Below, piece after piece: positions 1 to 8,665 of a stretch of DNA of 64,000 bases. A program made the position numbers and the translations under genes. Source of the stretch: Thermoleophilia bacterium (GTDB taxonomy: Bacteria > Actinomycetota > Thermoleophilia > RBG-16-64-13). Where the stretch lies: NCBI GenBank assembly GCA_027493445.1, contig JAOSKU010000001.1, positions 3,120,822 through 3,184,821 on the forward strand, given 5' to 3'. How positions within the stretch are numbered: position 1 is the stretch's first letter; each line of letters begins with the position of its first letter. The notes beneath the pieces are model-generated. The model did no database searches. It saw nothing but the letters and a program-made list of their open reading frames with translations, and was not told the origin of the DNA.

Positions 1-937
1 CGAAGACCCGTCTCATCGGTTGGGTCACCGAGACCCACCTTTCGAGGAGAGCGAGCAGCGCCCCGGTTCCTCCGGCAATGAGGCCTGCTTCGAGAACGAT
101 GCGGGCACCAGATGTACCGCTCAAGGCGGTCGGGCCCTCGCTCCAGTACGCGTTTAGGCCGGGGAAGGCCCATATCAACAGCGCGCTCGGCACCAGCAGG
201 AAGAAGAGGGTCCGCAACCTGACCGGGGAGAGGAGGAATGTCAGGATGACCGTGATCGCGAAGGCGTAGGCTGCCCCGCGCGACTGGGTCGCTACGGTTA
301 GGCACAGGAGGGCGCTCGCGGTTCCCAGCGCCAGTCCGCGGACGAGGACCCGGCTATTGGGATCGGCGGCCATCCACAGCACCGGCCAGAAAAACACCAT
401 GAACATGGCGGCGGCATTGTTGGGATAGGTCGCGGGGAAGCTGAAGCGGTTTTCGGTGAAGAGTAGAGCGATGGTGTCCGTGTTCGCCAGCCGGAGCACG
501 GTCACGCTTGCGAGCACCAGGGCCAAGGCCCCGGCGAGCAGCAGGTGACGCAGGATGCGGCGGGCGGTCCGATCGGGGAGATAGACTGAAGCTACACTCA
601 GGGCGAGCAGGTAGAGGAGCGTGCGGGCCGTCTCGTCCCAGGCGCTGTTCAGCGAGGCGGCCCAGGACGCGGAGAGGGCCACCCAGAAAGTGTATGCGGT
701 GAAGAGCCCCACCATGAGCAGGCTCAGGGCGCGGGGACGCCTGGGGTACGCGGTCAGGATGAAGATCGCCGCGGCGAACACGGCCAAACTCAGGCCCGGC
801 AGCAGCCACTGGTGTCTCTGGAACCCGCCGGACGAGAACTCCAGCCATCCCCACAGGCCCATCAGCAGGCCCATCGGCAGCGCCCACAAGCCGGGGATCC
901 CCTCCGCTCGGGTTATGGCCGGCCGCGAGTTGCTCAA
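1..937 (-). CDS. O-antigen ligase-like multi-pass membrane protein, 3' end outside window
   Basis: The minus strand reads as one open frame from about 937 off the left edge. It is rich in hydrophobic stretches: segments such as LWALPMGLLMGLWGWLEF, LLMVGLFTAYTFWVALSAS and LRHLLLAGALALVLASVTVL alternate with short basic loops. The segment ENRFSFPATYPNNAAAMF, followed by a conserved-looking TQSRGAAYA stretch, resembles the O-antigen ligase/polymerase (Wzy/WaaL) superfamily and the paralogue at 10939-12054. Such proteins join or polymerise lipid-linked glycans at the membrane. The start is uncertain: TTG at 937 or ATG at 874 are options, and the frame stays open back into the repeat at 977-1251, which may have displaced the original 5' end. 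The product is an inference from topology and local similarity. Confidence 0.55.
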   Translation of the reverse strand, partial: MSNSRPAITRAEGIPGLWALPMGLLMGLWGWLEFSSGGFQRHQWLLPGLSLAVFAAAIFILTAYPRRPRALSLLMVGLFTAYTFWVALSASWAASLNSAWDETARTLLYLLALSVASVYLPDRTARRILRHLLLAGALALVLASVTVLRLANTDTIALLFTENRFSFPATYPNNAAAMFMVFFWPVLWMAADPNSRVLVRGLALGTASALLCLTVATQSRGAAYAFAITVILTFLLSPVRLRTLFFLLVPSALLIWAFPGLNAYWSEGPTALSGTSGARIVLEAGLIAGGTGALLALLERWVSVTQPMRRVF

Positions 938-976
938 AGGGTCTTGTGACGTCGCGGCCTCATAGCGCGATTCTAA

Positions 977-1251
977 CAGGCTGTTGAAGAATGACGCTTC
1001 GCCGCCGGTGTGCGCTGGGCACGCGCGAGGCTAGAGCTCGTTTCGCAATGACGCTTCGCGGTCAGGTCGCGATGGGCGCGGGCGAGGCAAGAGCTCGTTG
1101 CACAATGACGCTTCGCGGTCAGGCTGCGATGGGCGCGGGCGAGGCAAGGACGCAGGGAGCGGGCGTAGCAGAGCTACGGACGTGACCGAGGACGCCGCAT
1201 CGCGCCGCCCAGTGCGGCTCGGTGGCCGGGGCTTCGTTTTTCAACGGCCAG
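977..1251. repeat. MITE-like interspersed repeat, copy A
   Basis: The left end is preceded by CTAA and begins CAGGCTGTTGAAGAATGACG; the right end reads (reverse complement) GGCCGTTGAAAAACGAAGC, so the ends are inverted repeats. Inside, a unit of 57 bp beginning GAGCTCGTT and ending GGGCGAGGCAA occurs twice in tandem (about 1032-1145) after a divergent first unit. A conserved core with the small hairpin GTAGC-AGA-GCTAC follows. No long conserved ORF is present. The same modules recur at about 1855, 15265, 23866, 32731, 35308, 61411 and 63273. The right flank (CGAG) does not match the left CTAA, so a target duplication is not preserved here. Confidence 0.75.
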
Positions 1252-1389
1252 CGAGGGCACCGAGCCCCGGAAGCGAGAGCCGCTCCGAGAACCATGCGGT
1301 ATGATGGGGTCGCTGCAGGGGGAGCTCGCGGCGGCGGGCGGTCGGAGTCGGCATGAGTTCGGGCGAAGACCCGGAGAGGGGGTTCAGGA

Positions 1390-1824
1390 ATGAACATTCA
1401 AGCGTTACTCAAGGCCAAGGGCGAGCGGCTTCTGACGAACCGCCCCGAGGACACCCTCGAGGCCGCCGCCCAGCTGCTTTCCCACAACAACATCGGGGCG
1501 CTTCCCGTGAGGGACTCCGAAGGCCGGCTGGTGGGCATGGTCTCGGAGAGGGACATCGTTCGGCGGCTGGCGGAACTGGGGGGAAAGGCCCTGTCTCTCA
1601 AGGTGGGCGATGCCATGACCCGGGACGTCTCGACTTGTTCCCCCTTGGATTCCGTCAAGAGCGTCATGGAGACCATGCGCCGGCGGCACATCCGTCACGT
1701 GCCCGTGGTCGATGGCGGCGCCCTCGTCGGGATCATCAGCCAGCGGGACGTGCTTCACTCGCTGCTGGAGCAGACGCAGCTCGAGGTCAACGTTCTGCGC
1801 GACGTTCTGATCGCCAAGGGTTGA
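1390..1824 (+). CDS. CBS-domain pair protein
   Basis: A 144-residue protein made almost entirely of two CBS motifs (about residues 8-62 and 72-128), which pair into a Bateman module that normally binds adenine nucleotides or S-adenosylmethionine and senses energy state. Typical features are visible: NNIGALPVRDSEGRLVGMVSERDI in the first repeat and HIRHVPVVDGGALVGIISQRDV in the second. The GGGGGTT-rich stretch just upstream gives a purine-rich ribosome site. It stands alone, with a repeat on each side, so no partner can be named. The length is that of the common stand-alone CBS proteins; the ligand is unknown. Confidence 0.9.
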   Translation: MNIQALLKAKGERLLTNRPEDTLEAAAQLLSHNNIGALPVRDSEGRLVGMVSERDIVRRLAELGGKALSLKVGDAMTRDVSTCSPLDSVKSVMETMRRRHIRHVPVVDGGALVGIISQRDVLHSLLEQTQLEVNVLRDVLIAKG

Positions 1825-1854
1825 TCAAGGACACCAGGCGGGCTCCGCACTTGA

Positions 1855-1917
1855 CGTACAAGGACGCCACATCGAGCCGCCCAGTGCGGCCACGACGACC
1901 AAGGCTCCTTTGACGCG
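1855..1917. repeat. Decayed fragment of the MITE-like repeat (copy H)
   Basis: The stretch GGACGCCACATCGAGCCGCC, then CAGTGCGGCC and CAAGGCTCCTTTGA, matches the right half of copy A with several changes and no intact terminal repeat. It lies between the CBS gene and the convergent membrane-protein gene. Confidence 0.5.
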
Positions 1918-1919
1918 AG

Positions 1920-2420
1920 CTACGCGACCCTGTGGGGCCCCCTCGGGGCGCCGGCATCCTGGGGAGGGTACTCCGGATAGAGTTTCGCCATGCACTCCGG
2001 GCAGATTCCATGGCTGAACCGGCTGGCGGTCCTCTCGGTGAGGAAGGATTCGATGGGCTGCCAGGAACCGAGCAGCGCCGGATCTTCGTGCGCTCTGAGA
2101 ACCTTCTTGCAGCACGCGCAGATAGGAAGGAGCTCTTCGAGCGTGTTGATGGTTCTGACCGCTCCTTGGAGGTGACGTAGATACAGGAGCACGAGGCCGA
2201 ACGACAGAACGCTGACGAGACCGGTGATGCCACCGACGACGAGATGCTCTGTGTCGAAGTAGGGGATGTCAGGGTGCAGCACGCGATCCACTAGTGCACT
2301 GAGGTTGGTCATGACGAGCGCGACCGTGACGAGGAATACGATCTGGGCGCTCCTCCCGCCGCGCTTCTGACCGTTGCTCCTGGGGAGCTTCAAGGGAACA
2401 CGCTGCTTTCTCGATTCCAT
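1920..2420 (-). CDS. Small membrane protein with C-terminal four-Cys signal-transduction motif
   Basis: A 166-residue protein starting at ATG 2420. Two hydrophobic segments (about residues 26-48 and 62-84) are followed by a short coiled stretch and a C-terminal motif LPICACCKKVLR...W..IESFL....FSHGICPECMAKLYPE. That motif, with CxxC before and CxxC after, is seen at the ends of PAS-domain kinases and response regulators in many bacteria, where its biochemical role is not settled; metal binding is plausible. The open frame continues upstream into the IS5-family element, but the ATG at 2420 lies outside the element and is the sensible start. The element ends 28 bp upstream, so the native promoter has probably been displaced. 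Confidence 0.7.
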   Translation of the reverse strand: MESRKQRVPLKLPRSNGQKRGGRSAQIVFLVTVALVMTNLSALVDRVLHPDIPYFDTEHLVVGGITGLVSVLSFGLVLLYLRHLQGAVRTINTLEELLPICACCKKVLRAHEDPALLGSWQPIESFLTERTASRFSHGICPECMAKLYPEYPPQDAGAPRGPHRVA

Positions 2421-2427
2421 TGGGGCT

Positions 2428-3762
2428 TTAACGGGCCCGAGCCTTAACAGGCCGCTGAAATACCCCGGTTGGAGCCCCTCCGATGTGCTCCGTTGCTCGG
2501 CTGCTTGACCCACGAACGGTCGGTTCTCGGATTGCCCGGGCGAAGACCGGGATTATGCCCCCTGGAGAGGCCGATTCCCCGCCCCTTTTTCCCTTTCTCG
2601 CGATGCACGCCGGAAGCAGCGATCTCATTCTCACCAGGTTGTAGGCGGCGGCCGTGAACTGGAAGATCCATCGGGCCTTGGCCCGCCCGCGGTGCCGGAG
2701 CTTGTGAAGCAGTCCGACTGTCTTCATCCAGCCGAAGGCCTCCTCCACCAGCTTGCGCTTCTTCTGGCTGAGGGCGTATCCCTCCCACCGTGTCGTGCGG
2801 CCATCGATGGCCGAGTACTTCTCTTTGCGAGCCACATGCGGGGTAACAACGTTAGTCCGTAGTTCGCCCACGAAGTCCTTGGTGTCGTAGTTCTTGTCGG
2901 CTGCGACAGTGAACCGGCCCTTGGTCTTTTTGCGCTCCTCCTTCACCAGCTCAAGACCCATCTCCCGCTCGGCGGTACCGGTGGCCCGGGAGAGATCGGC
3001 CTGGACGATGAGACCGTGGCGGTTCTCGGTGAGGAGATGGCCGGCATAAGCGAGCCGGGCCGCTTCTCCGGGAGAGTGTTTGGCAAGAAGAGCTTCCGGA
3101 TCGGTGGTGGAAGCGTGGGTGTCATTCCGGCGCCGCTCGCCGTGGAAATCCACACTCGGGTTGCGGTCGCGGCCTGCGCTTTCCGAGACTGGCTCGGCGG
3201 GGCTCGGGTCCTCCCCTGCACCCGGGTCATCTTTGCCTGGCCCCCGGCCGCCCTCCTGGCCCTCGGCCAATTCCTGTTTGGGCCGGAAGCTCTTGAGGGA
3301 GGCCGCCGCTTCCACCAAGGTGCCGTCCAGGCTGAAGTGCTCCCGGGAAAGGAGTTTCCCCGCCTGGGCCTGCTTCCTCACCTCCAGGAAGAAGGCCTCG
3401 GCCACCTCGCCCTCAAGCAGGCGCTCCCGGTTTTGGGTGAAGGTGGTGGGATGCCAGACGGGCTCGTTTAGATCGAGGCCCACAAACCAGCGAAAGAGCA
3501 GGTGATACTCGAGGTGTTCGCAGAGCTTGCGCTCCGAAGGGATGGCGTAGAGCACCTGAATAAGCAGGGCTCGCAGAAGGTACTCGGGCGGGATGGAGGG
3601 GCGGCCGGCTTCACAGTAGATCTTGTCAAAGAGGGGGGAGAGACCGCAAAGCGCCTTATCGGTCATCTTGCGGATGGCCCGCAAGGGGTGATCTTTGGGG
3701 ATGCGCTCCTCCAAGGGACCCAAGAATACAAACGACGGCTGCCTTGCCTCTTCTCCCCGCAT
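2428..3762 (-). CDS. IS5-family DDE transposase (copy 1), reading out of the element
   Basis: A 444-residue protein. The N-terminal part (IPKDHPLRAIRKMTD, then PPEYLLRALLIQVLYAIPSERKLCEHL) is the DUF772 region; HFSLDGTLVEA, FTVAADKNYDTKDFV and KRKLVEEAFGWMKTVG carry the expected catalytic Asp, Asp and Glu neighbourhoods of a DDE transposase, here intact. It begins at ATG 3762 after a G-rich site. The C-terminus is odd: the frame does not stop near the usual AYNLVRMRSLLP end but runs on about 50 residues, crosses the element's left end at 2448 and stops at 2428, eight bases before the next gene. Copy 2 has a stop shortly after the family's normal end, so the extension here probably follows loss of that stop. 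Confidence 0.9.
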   Translation of the reverse strand: MRGEEARQPSFVFLGPLEERIPKDHPLRAIRKMTDKALCGLSPLFDKIYCEAGRPSIPPEYLLRALLIQVLYAIPSERKLCEHLEYHLLFRWFVGLDLNEPVWHPTTFTQNRERLLEGEVAEAFFLEVRKQAQAGKLLSREHFSLDGTLVEAAASLKSFRPKQELAEGQEGGRGPGKDDPGAGEDPSPAEPVSESAGRDRNPSVDFHGERRRNDTHASTTDPEALLAKHSPGEAARLAYAGHLLTENRHGLIVQADLSRATGTAEREMGLELVKEERKKTKGRFTVAADKNYDTKDFVGELRTNVVTPHVARKEKYSAIDGRTTRWEGYALSQKKRKLVEEAFGWMKTVGLLHKLRHRGRAKARWIFQFTAAAYNLVRMRSLLPACIARKGKRGGESASPGGIIPVFARAIREPTVRGSSSRATEHIGGAPTGVFQRPVKARAR

Positions 3763-3877
3763 CCCAACCCCCTCGCTTTATGCCAGTTTGCAGGGTAAAC
3801 ACTACCAAAAAGGGGCGCAAAAAGATAGGAAGTTGAGGCAATCGGAGGGCTAGGCGGGGGACTTTTTCAGCAGCCTG
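2448..3877 (-). mobile_element. IS5-family insertion sequence, copy 1 (1430 bp)
   Basis: The ends read CAGGCCGCTGAAATACCCC at 2448 and, from the other side, CAGGCTGCTGAAAAAGTCCCC minus its last base, an imperfect terminal inverted repeat. The flanks are TTAA on the left and TTAG on the right, both fitting the YTAR target used by the IS5 subgroup, although they are not identical to each other. The element is exactly as long as copy 2 at 57150-58579 and lies in the opposite orientation. It carries one transposase gene. Confidence 0.9.
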
Positions 3878-3942
3878 TTAGAGGATGCGGAGGGCGCGCC
3901 CATCGCTCCCATCTGACGGCGAAGCGTGATTCGAGCCCCATG

Positions 3943-4395
3943 CTAGCGGGCGACCAGCACCGGGTTCTTGGCGTGGTGCACCACCCGGTCGGAGGTGGAG
4001 CCCAAGAGCAGACCCTTGAACTGACCGAAGCCTCGGCTGCCGACGACGATGAGACACCGGGTATGGCCGGCTGCGGTTTTGAGGATGGCGTCGGCGGCCG
4101 GGCCCTCCGTGACTACGCCCTCGGCCGTGAGGCCGGTGTCCGTCAAGCTCTGCACGAGCTCATCCACGAGCTCCCGGGCGGCCAGGGCCTCTTCGCTGTC
4201 TTCGGGCATGGGCACGGGGGCGTAGGCGGCGGCCATCTCGGCGGTGGCCACCCAGCGCAGGGCTGGGTAGGCCTGCACCACCAGGATCTTGGCCTGGTAC
4301 ACGCGCGCCAGGTCGGCGGCCAATCGCGCCGCCTTCCGGGCCCCCTCCGAGCCGTCATAACCGAGCACGATGGTGTCGAAGCCCTCTTCACCCAT
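3943..4395 (-). CDS. Universal stress protein (UspA family)
   Basis: A 150-residue single Usp domain. It opens with FDTIVLGYDGSEGARKAARLAADLA, and the C-terminal part has VVGSRGFGQ...GLLLGSTSDRVVHHAKNPVLV, the G-2x-G-9x-G-S pattern of ATP-binding UspA proteins. The ATG at 4395 has GGAGG five to nine bases upstream and is preferred over a longer reading that lacks any family similarity. It is transcribed away from the glycosyltransferase at 4521, so the 125 bp between them should hold both promoters. It is a cytoplasmic stress or energy sensor by family; the specific trigger is not visible. Confidence 0.93.
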   Translation of the reverse strand: MGEEGFDTIVLGYDGSEGARKAARLAADLARVYQAKILVVQAYPALRWVATAEMAAAYAPVPMPEDSEEALAARELVDELVQSLTDTGLTAEGVVTEGPAADAILKTAAGHTRCLIVVGSRGFGQFKGLLLGSTSDRVVHHAKNPVLVAR

Positions 4396-4520
4396 GTCAT
4401 CCTCCGCTTCGTTTGCCTGCGCCGGCGCCACGCGGCCGTCCGCCAGCGGTCGGAACCCTTCCCAGTTGGCGAAGCCCGTGAACATGCCGGGCGGGCGCCG
4501 AGGTGTACACTTCGTGGGCG

Positions 4521-5354
4521 ATGAATCACAGCCAGCCACGCATCTCCATCGTCACTGTCTGTCTGAACCGGCGCGGCACCATCGAGCGTACCCTCGAAAG
4601 CGTTCTCGGGCAGGCCTACCCCCAGCTCGAGTACATCGTGATCGACGGGGGCTCCAGGGACGGCACGGCCGATGTCATCAGGGCCCACGAGGGCTCCCTG
4701 GCCTACTGGGTATCGGAGCCCGACTGCGGCATCAGCCATGCTTTCAACAAGGGGATCGCCCGGGCGACGGGTGACCTGGTGGGTATCGTGAGCGCCGGCG
4801 ACGCTCTCCCGGAAGGTGTGCTGCGCAGGGTGGCCGAGCTGTGGACCGAGGAGCCGGCGGTGGACGTACTCTACGGCGACGCCGTCGTCCACGGAACACT
4901 GGGGGAGCCCATGATCGTCCGGGCCGACCCTGACTTCAGCGCGGTCTGGCGCCGCACCCCGGTGAAGCACGCAGCTACCTGGGTGGCCCGGTCGACCTAC
5001 GAGCGTTTGGGCGTCTTCGATCCGCGATGGCGGGTGGCCATGGACTACGAGCTCATGCTCCGCTTCCACCTGCGCGGAGCTCGCTTCCGCTACGTGCGTG
5101 AGGTGCTGGGCGCTTTCGAGCTCGGCGGTCTGAGCGACGCGCGGTTCTGGACGGCGCAGTGCGAACTACGAGACATCTCCATCCACTACGGCTACCCGCG
5201 CGAGAAGGCGGACTTCTGGTACGCTCTCAACCTCGTGCGCCCGGGTGCGCGCCGGCTGCTCGAGAACCGGCTGGGTATCCGGGCGATTGTCGCTTACCGG
5301 CGTCTTTCCGGTCGCTTCGCAGCCCTGCCCTCTTCTGACAGCGCTCCCCGGTAG
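4521..5354 (+). CDS. Family 2 glycosyltransferase
   Basis: A 277-residue GT-A enzyme. The start RISIVTVCLNRRGTIERTLESVLGQ and YIVIDGGSRDGTADVI form the nucleotide-sugar binding half; VSAGDALPEG takes the place of the metal-binding D-x-D turn, and the aromatic segment PVKHAATWVARSTYERLGVFDPRWRVAMDYELMLRF (read in parts) carries the acceptor-side DYE motif. It transfers a sugar from a nucleotide donor to a cell-surface glycan; the donor cannot be told. ATG 4521 is chosen because the family's beta strand starts nine residues later. The 3' end overlaps the convergent GT gene by about 60 bp. Confidence 0.9.
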   Translation: MNHSQPRISIVTVCLNRRGTIERTLESVLGQAYPQLEYIVIDGGSRDGTADVIRAHEGSLAYWVSEPDCGISHAFNKGIARATGDLVGIVSAGDALPEGVLRRVAELWTEEPAVDVLYGDAVVHGTLGEPMIVRADPDFSAVWRRTPVKHAATWVARSTYERLGVFDPRWRVAMDYELMLRFHLRGARFRYVREVLGAFELGGLSDARFWTAQCELRDISIHYGYPREKADFWYALNLVRPGARRLLENRLGIRAIVAYRRLSGRFAALPSSDSAPR

Positions 5355-6448
5355 GCCTCGAGGGTGCGGGCCGCTGCAGTCTCCCAGCGGAAGCAGCGGC
5401 TCCGCGCGCGTCCCCTGGCGGCCAGATCTCGGCGCCGGTCGGGGTCCTCGATCAGTCCACGCAGCGTCGCCGTGAGCTGATCCACGTCGTGGGGGTCGAA
5501 ATAGGCGGCGGCGTCGCCGATGACCTCGGGCAGGGGTGGCGAGATCGAGGCGACCACGGGCGTGGCGCAGGCGGCCGCCTCCAGGAGCGGCAGGCCGAAT
5601 CCCTCGAAGGTCGAGGGAAAGACGTAGAGGACGGCGTCGGTGTAGAGGGCGGGCAGGTCTGCGGCCGCCACGTACCCCGGAAAGACCACGCGGTCGCCGT
5701 CATGTCGCAGCAGGTCTGCGGCGAGCGCGCGCACCGCGGCCGAGCGCGACGATCCATCCCCCCCGCCAGCACGAGGGCATGCCGCGCCCGGGTCTCTTCG
5801 GGCAGCCGGGAGTAGGCCCGGACCAGTGTCTCCACGTTCTTGTGGGGCCTGAAGTCGCCGGTCCACAGGATAGGCGCCGGTTCCAGGCGGTATCGCCGGC
5901 GTACGGCCTGAACAGCCGGGGGGCTGCGGCCTGAAGCGGGGGTCGACGCCCAGCGGCACGATCTGGAGCCGGCGGGGCGAGAACCCGTGGGCGTAGAGGG
6001 TGGCCGCGGTGTGCCGGGAGTCGGCCAGTACGACCGCCGCCCGTCTGACGGTCTCGTTAACGGCCAGGCGGAAGGCGGCCCGCTTGTGGAGGCCGGGCAT
6101 GGTCGCGGGAAGGATCAGCGGCCGGATGTCGTGCACGGTGGCCACCAGGGGGCCGCGGAAGCCGGTCGGCATGGTCACGTGGGGCACGTGGTAGAGGTCG
6201 GCCCGGTTGCGGGCGGCAAACCCGGCCTCGAGCGAACCCCGCAGGGACCAAGGCTTGCCCGCCACGACCCGCCAGGAGGCGCCGGCCAGCTCGGGCAACG
6301 ACTCGAGGAAGTCGTCCTCCGGGCTCCTGAGGACCAGTAGGGACACGTCTGCCTCACCCGACAGCGTTCCCAGCGCGCGCAGCAGCTCCAGCGAGTACGT
6401 ACCGATGCCACCCCAAGTGGCCATGCGGGCGTCGTAGGCGACTCTCAC
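5294..6448 (-). CDS. Family 1/4 glycosyltransferase with two compensating frameshifts
   Basis: The N-terminal part (MRVAYDARMATWGGIGTYS, then DLYHVPHVTMPTG and VATVHDIRPLI) and C-terminal part (VVFPGYVAAADLPALYTDAV, FPSTFEGFGLPLLEAAACATPVV) are those of a GT-B retaining glycosyltransferase with the EGFGLP donor-binding signature. The central 55 residues as read are meaningless. In another frame this stretch gives a good match to the family (ILWTGDFRPHKNVETLVRA, ARHALVLAGG). The switch points are near 5918, by a run of six G, and near 5758, by a run of seven C, so two small indels cancel. Sequence error is more likely than decay. Next to the GT2 gene, it probably works on the same glycan. Confidence 0.8.
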   Translation of the reverse strand: MRVAYDARMATWGGIGTYSLELLRALGTLSGEADVSLLVLRSPEDDFLESLPELAGASWRVVAGKPWSLRGSLEAGFAARNRADLYHVPHVTMPTGFRGPLVATVHDIRPLILPATMPGLHKRAAFRLAVNETVRRAAVVLADSRHTAATLYAHGFSPRRLQIVPLGVDPRFRPQPPGCSGRTPAIPPGTGAYPVDRRLQAPQERGDTGPGLLPAARRDPGAACPRAGGGDGSSRSAAVRALAADLLRHDGDRVVFPGYVAAADLPALYTDAVLYVFPSTFEGFGLPLLEAAACATPVVASISPPLPEVIGDAAAYFDPHDVDQLTATLRGLIEDPDRRRDLAARGRARSRCFRWETAAARTLEAYRGALSEEGRAAKRPERRR

Positions 6449-6618
6449 GTGGTGGATCCTCCGGTCTTCGCGAGCGAGCGGGCCGGCGGTGGGGCACGGC
6501 CGGCGGTTCGGGCGCGGGTATGGGGCTTCGGGACTCAGGATGCGTGGTTCATTTGTATCACACGAGGAATGAGGCGATACCGCGTGACAAGGTTCTCCAG
6601 TCGTTATATCCTGACGTC

Positions 6619-8601
6619 ATGGCAGGGGCGCATCGTGCTGTCCAGCGTATTCGGGCGTGTGTCGCCGTGCTGCTCCTCGCTCTTCTCCTGTCCGGCCTGA
6701 CTGTCCTCGCATCGGCGTGCGCGCCGGAGGCCGAGACCTCGACCACCAGCACCAGTGTTGCTTCGACGACCACCCTCCCGGAGTTCGAAGGAGGCAGCGT
6801 CGGGGTTGAAGGCCTGGCCGTCTATCACGACCAGGATGGAGCCAGCGGCCTCATCACCGCGTTCACCGTGTCGGTCGATCCCAGCGTGTCGGGCCGGGTG
6901 GCGGTGGGCGTGCTCGAAGGGGAGGTCTTTGGCACGGGAGCTCAGTGGCGGGCGGCGAGCTGGATGGCGGCTTTGGCCGCCACCAGTCTCCTGAACCTCG
7001 ACCTGGCTGATTACCGTGTTACCTATGAGGTGGAGGGGCGCATCGACGGCCCCAGCGCTGGAGGCTTGCTCACGGTGGGCACCCTGGCGGCCCTGCTCGG
7101 CGATCCTGTGCGCCCCGACGTCACCATGACCGGGACCATCAACCCCGACTTCACCATCGGGCCGGTGGGCGGCATCCCTCACAAGCTCGAGGCCGCCGCT
7201 GAGGCTGGAAAGAAGATCGTGCTGATTCCTCTGGGACAGCGGATGGACGTCGATCAGAACGCCGAACAGTATGTAGACGTGGTCGAGCTGGGGCGCAGTC
7301 TGGGCATGGAAGTGCGGGAGGTCGGCGACGTGCAGACGGCCTACGAGGTCTTCACGGGCGTCGCGCTGCCCCAACCCCGGGTGGTCGAGCAGGAGCCGCA
7401 GTTGACCGACCGGGCTCATCAGGTGGTTCTCGACCAGGCGGGGTCGTGGGCCGACTTCGCGATCCAGAAGCTTGACGAGTATGCCGGTCTCCCGGATGCG
7501 GCGAAGAGCGATTATGAGGAGGGGCGGGTCGAGCTGGCCGGCGGCTATCTGGACGACGCGGACGGCTACGCGGCTCAAGGCCTCGCCGGCGCGGCCTACT
7601 TCGCGGCCATGGAGGCGGCCCGGCAGGCGGCTCTGGCGTCCACCTACACGCTGGTGGAGCAGGAGATCCAGGAGCTCGGCGAGAACGCCGCCGCTCTGGA
7701 CTTGGCCGGGGCCGGGGTGGCCGAGAGCGTCGACGAACTCATGGCCGAGCTCCTGGCGGTCGAGCCTCAGAGCGTGGGCGAGGCCGTTTCATTGCTCGAG
7801 GCGTGGGGCTACTGGACCGTAGCCAGCCATCTCTCCCTCGAGGCGGACGACCTGCTGGGAAGCCTCCCCGACGACGAGGACCCGGTGGAAGGCCGCCTGG
7901 GTTCGATCTATACGGCTGTCTTCGACTACACCCTGGCGCTGACTGCCCGTGACGCGGCCCGGGACGCCCTGGCCCTGGGTGACGTGCTCAAAGGCGAGTC
8001 TCTGCGGGGCGCGGACCGGCTCACCGAGCTCGCCGAAGCCTACCGCCGGGCGGCCGAAGCCAACCTGGAGACGATCCAGGTGTTGGTCGTTCCCCAGCTG
8101 GCCGGCGAGTGGGGGGTCTCGGAGGGTGAGGCCTACTCCACCCTGAGCGTGCGCGACGTGAACTTCGCGGAGGCCCAGGCGGCAGAGGCCCATCAGGAGT
8201 ACCTGCTGCACGAGCTTCCCGAAGGTGCGTCCCGCGACTATGCAGTGCTTGGCGCGGCCCTGATCGCGTACGTGGGCAGCTCGGTGTCGCTGGCCGAGCA
8301 CTACTCCTACGGGGCCACGTACGACGACGAGGGGGACGTGGTCGACTTCGCCGGGGAGAAGGCCCTGGCAAACGGGCTCGATTACGCCCGCGGCCGCGCC
8401 CGGACCATGATCGCGCTTGCCGGGAAGGGACGCGCTGACCCCGCCCTGCCCACCATGTACTACGAGTCGGGTGGCCTTCTGCGGGAGGGCTATCCACCGG
8501 ACAAGCTCGACGCCCTTTACGACTACTGGACGGCCTCTCTGTACGCCCGGGTCATGGCCGTCCTTAGCGGTCACCTGGAGCCCCTGGTCCCCCGCCGATG
8601 A
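6619..8601 (+). CDS. Secreted lipoprotein with Lon-type (S16) protease domain
   Basis: A 660-residue protein. It has a lipoprotein signal (VLLLALLLSGLTVLASAC) with the lipid-anchored Cys followed by a Thr/Ser linker. Residues about 50-260 form a Lon-like proteolytic domain: Ser146 lies in GRIDGPSAGGLLTVG and Lys189 in GPVGGIPHKLEAA, 43 residues apart, the same distance as the Ser-Lys dyad of Lon protease. There is no AAA+ ATPase domain. The remaining 400 residues are mostly Ala/Glu/Leu-rich helices of unknown role, perhaps a substrate-binding or scaffold region. ATG 6619 is preferred because it puts the signal peptide at the N-terminus. The protein should act outside the membrane and without ATP. 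Confidence 0.82.
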   Translation: MAGAHRAVQRIRACVAVLLLALLLSGLTVLASACAPEAETSTTSTSVASTTTLPEFEGGSVGVEGLAVYHDQDGASGLITAFTVSVDPSVSGRVAVGVLEGEVFGTGAQWRAASWMAALAATSLLNLDLADYRVTYEVEGRIDGPSAGGLLTVGTLAALLGDPVRPDVTMTGTINPDFTIGPVGGIPHKLEAAAEAGKKIVLIPLGQRMDVDQNAEQYVDVVELGRSLGMEVREVGDVQTAYEVFTGVALPQPRVVEQEPQLTDRAHQVVLDQAGSWADFAIQKLDEYAGLPDAAKSDYEEGRVELAGGYLDDADGYAAQGLAGAAYFAAMEAARQAALASTYTLVEQEIQELGENAAALDLAGAGVAESVDELMAELLAVEPQSVGEAVSLLEAWGYWTVASHLSLEADDLLGSLPDDEDPVEGRLGSIYTAVFDYTLALTARDAARDALALGDVLKGESLRGADRLTELAEAYRRAAEANLETIQVLVVPQLAGEWGVSEGEAYSTLSVRDVNFAEAQAAEAHQEYLLHELPEGASRDYAVLGAALIAYVGSSVSLAEHYSYGATYDDEGDVVDFAGEKALANGLDYARGRARTMIALAGKGRADPALPTMYYESGGLLREGYPPDKLDALYDYWTASLYARVMAVLSGHLEPLVPRR

Positions 8602-8665
8602 GACTGCCGCCGTCCTTGGCCCGAATCATGAACCATCGTAGGGCGGCCCAGGCTCCGGCTTGGGG

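Noticed and set aside
991-1397. Small ORFs encoding Ala/Arg-rich peptides in the repeat
   Set aside because: They are read from tandem modules in several frames and both strands, with no ribosome sites; typical of high-GC non-coding repeats. The exception is the copy inside the binding-protein gene.
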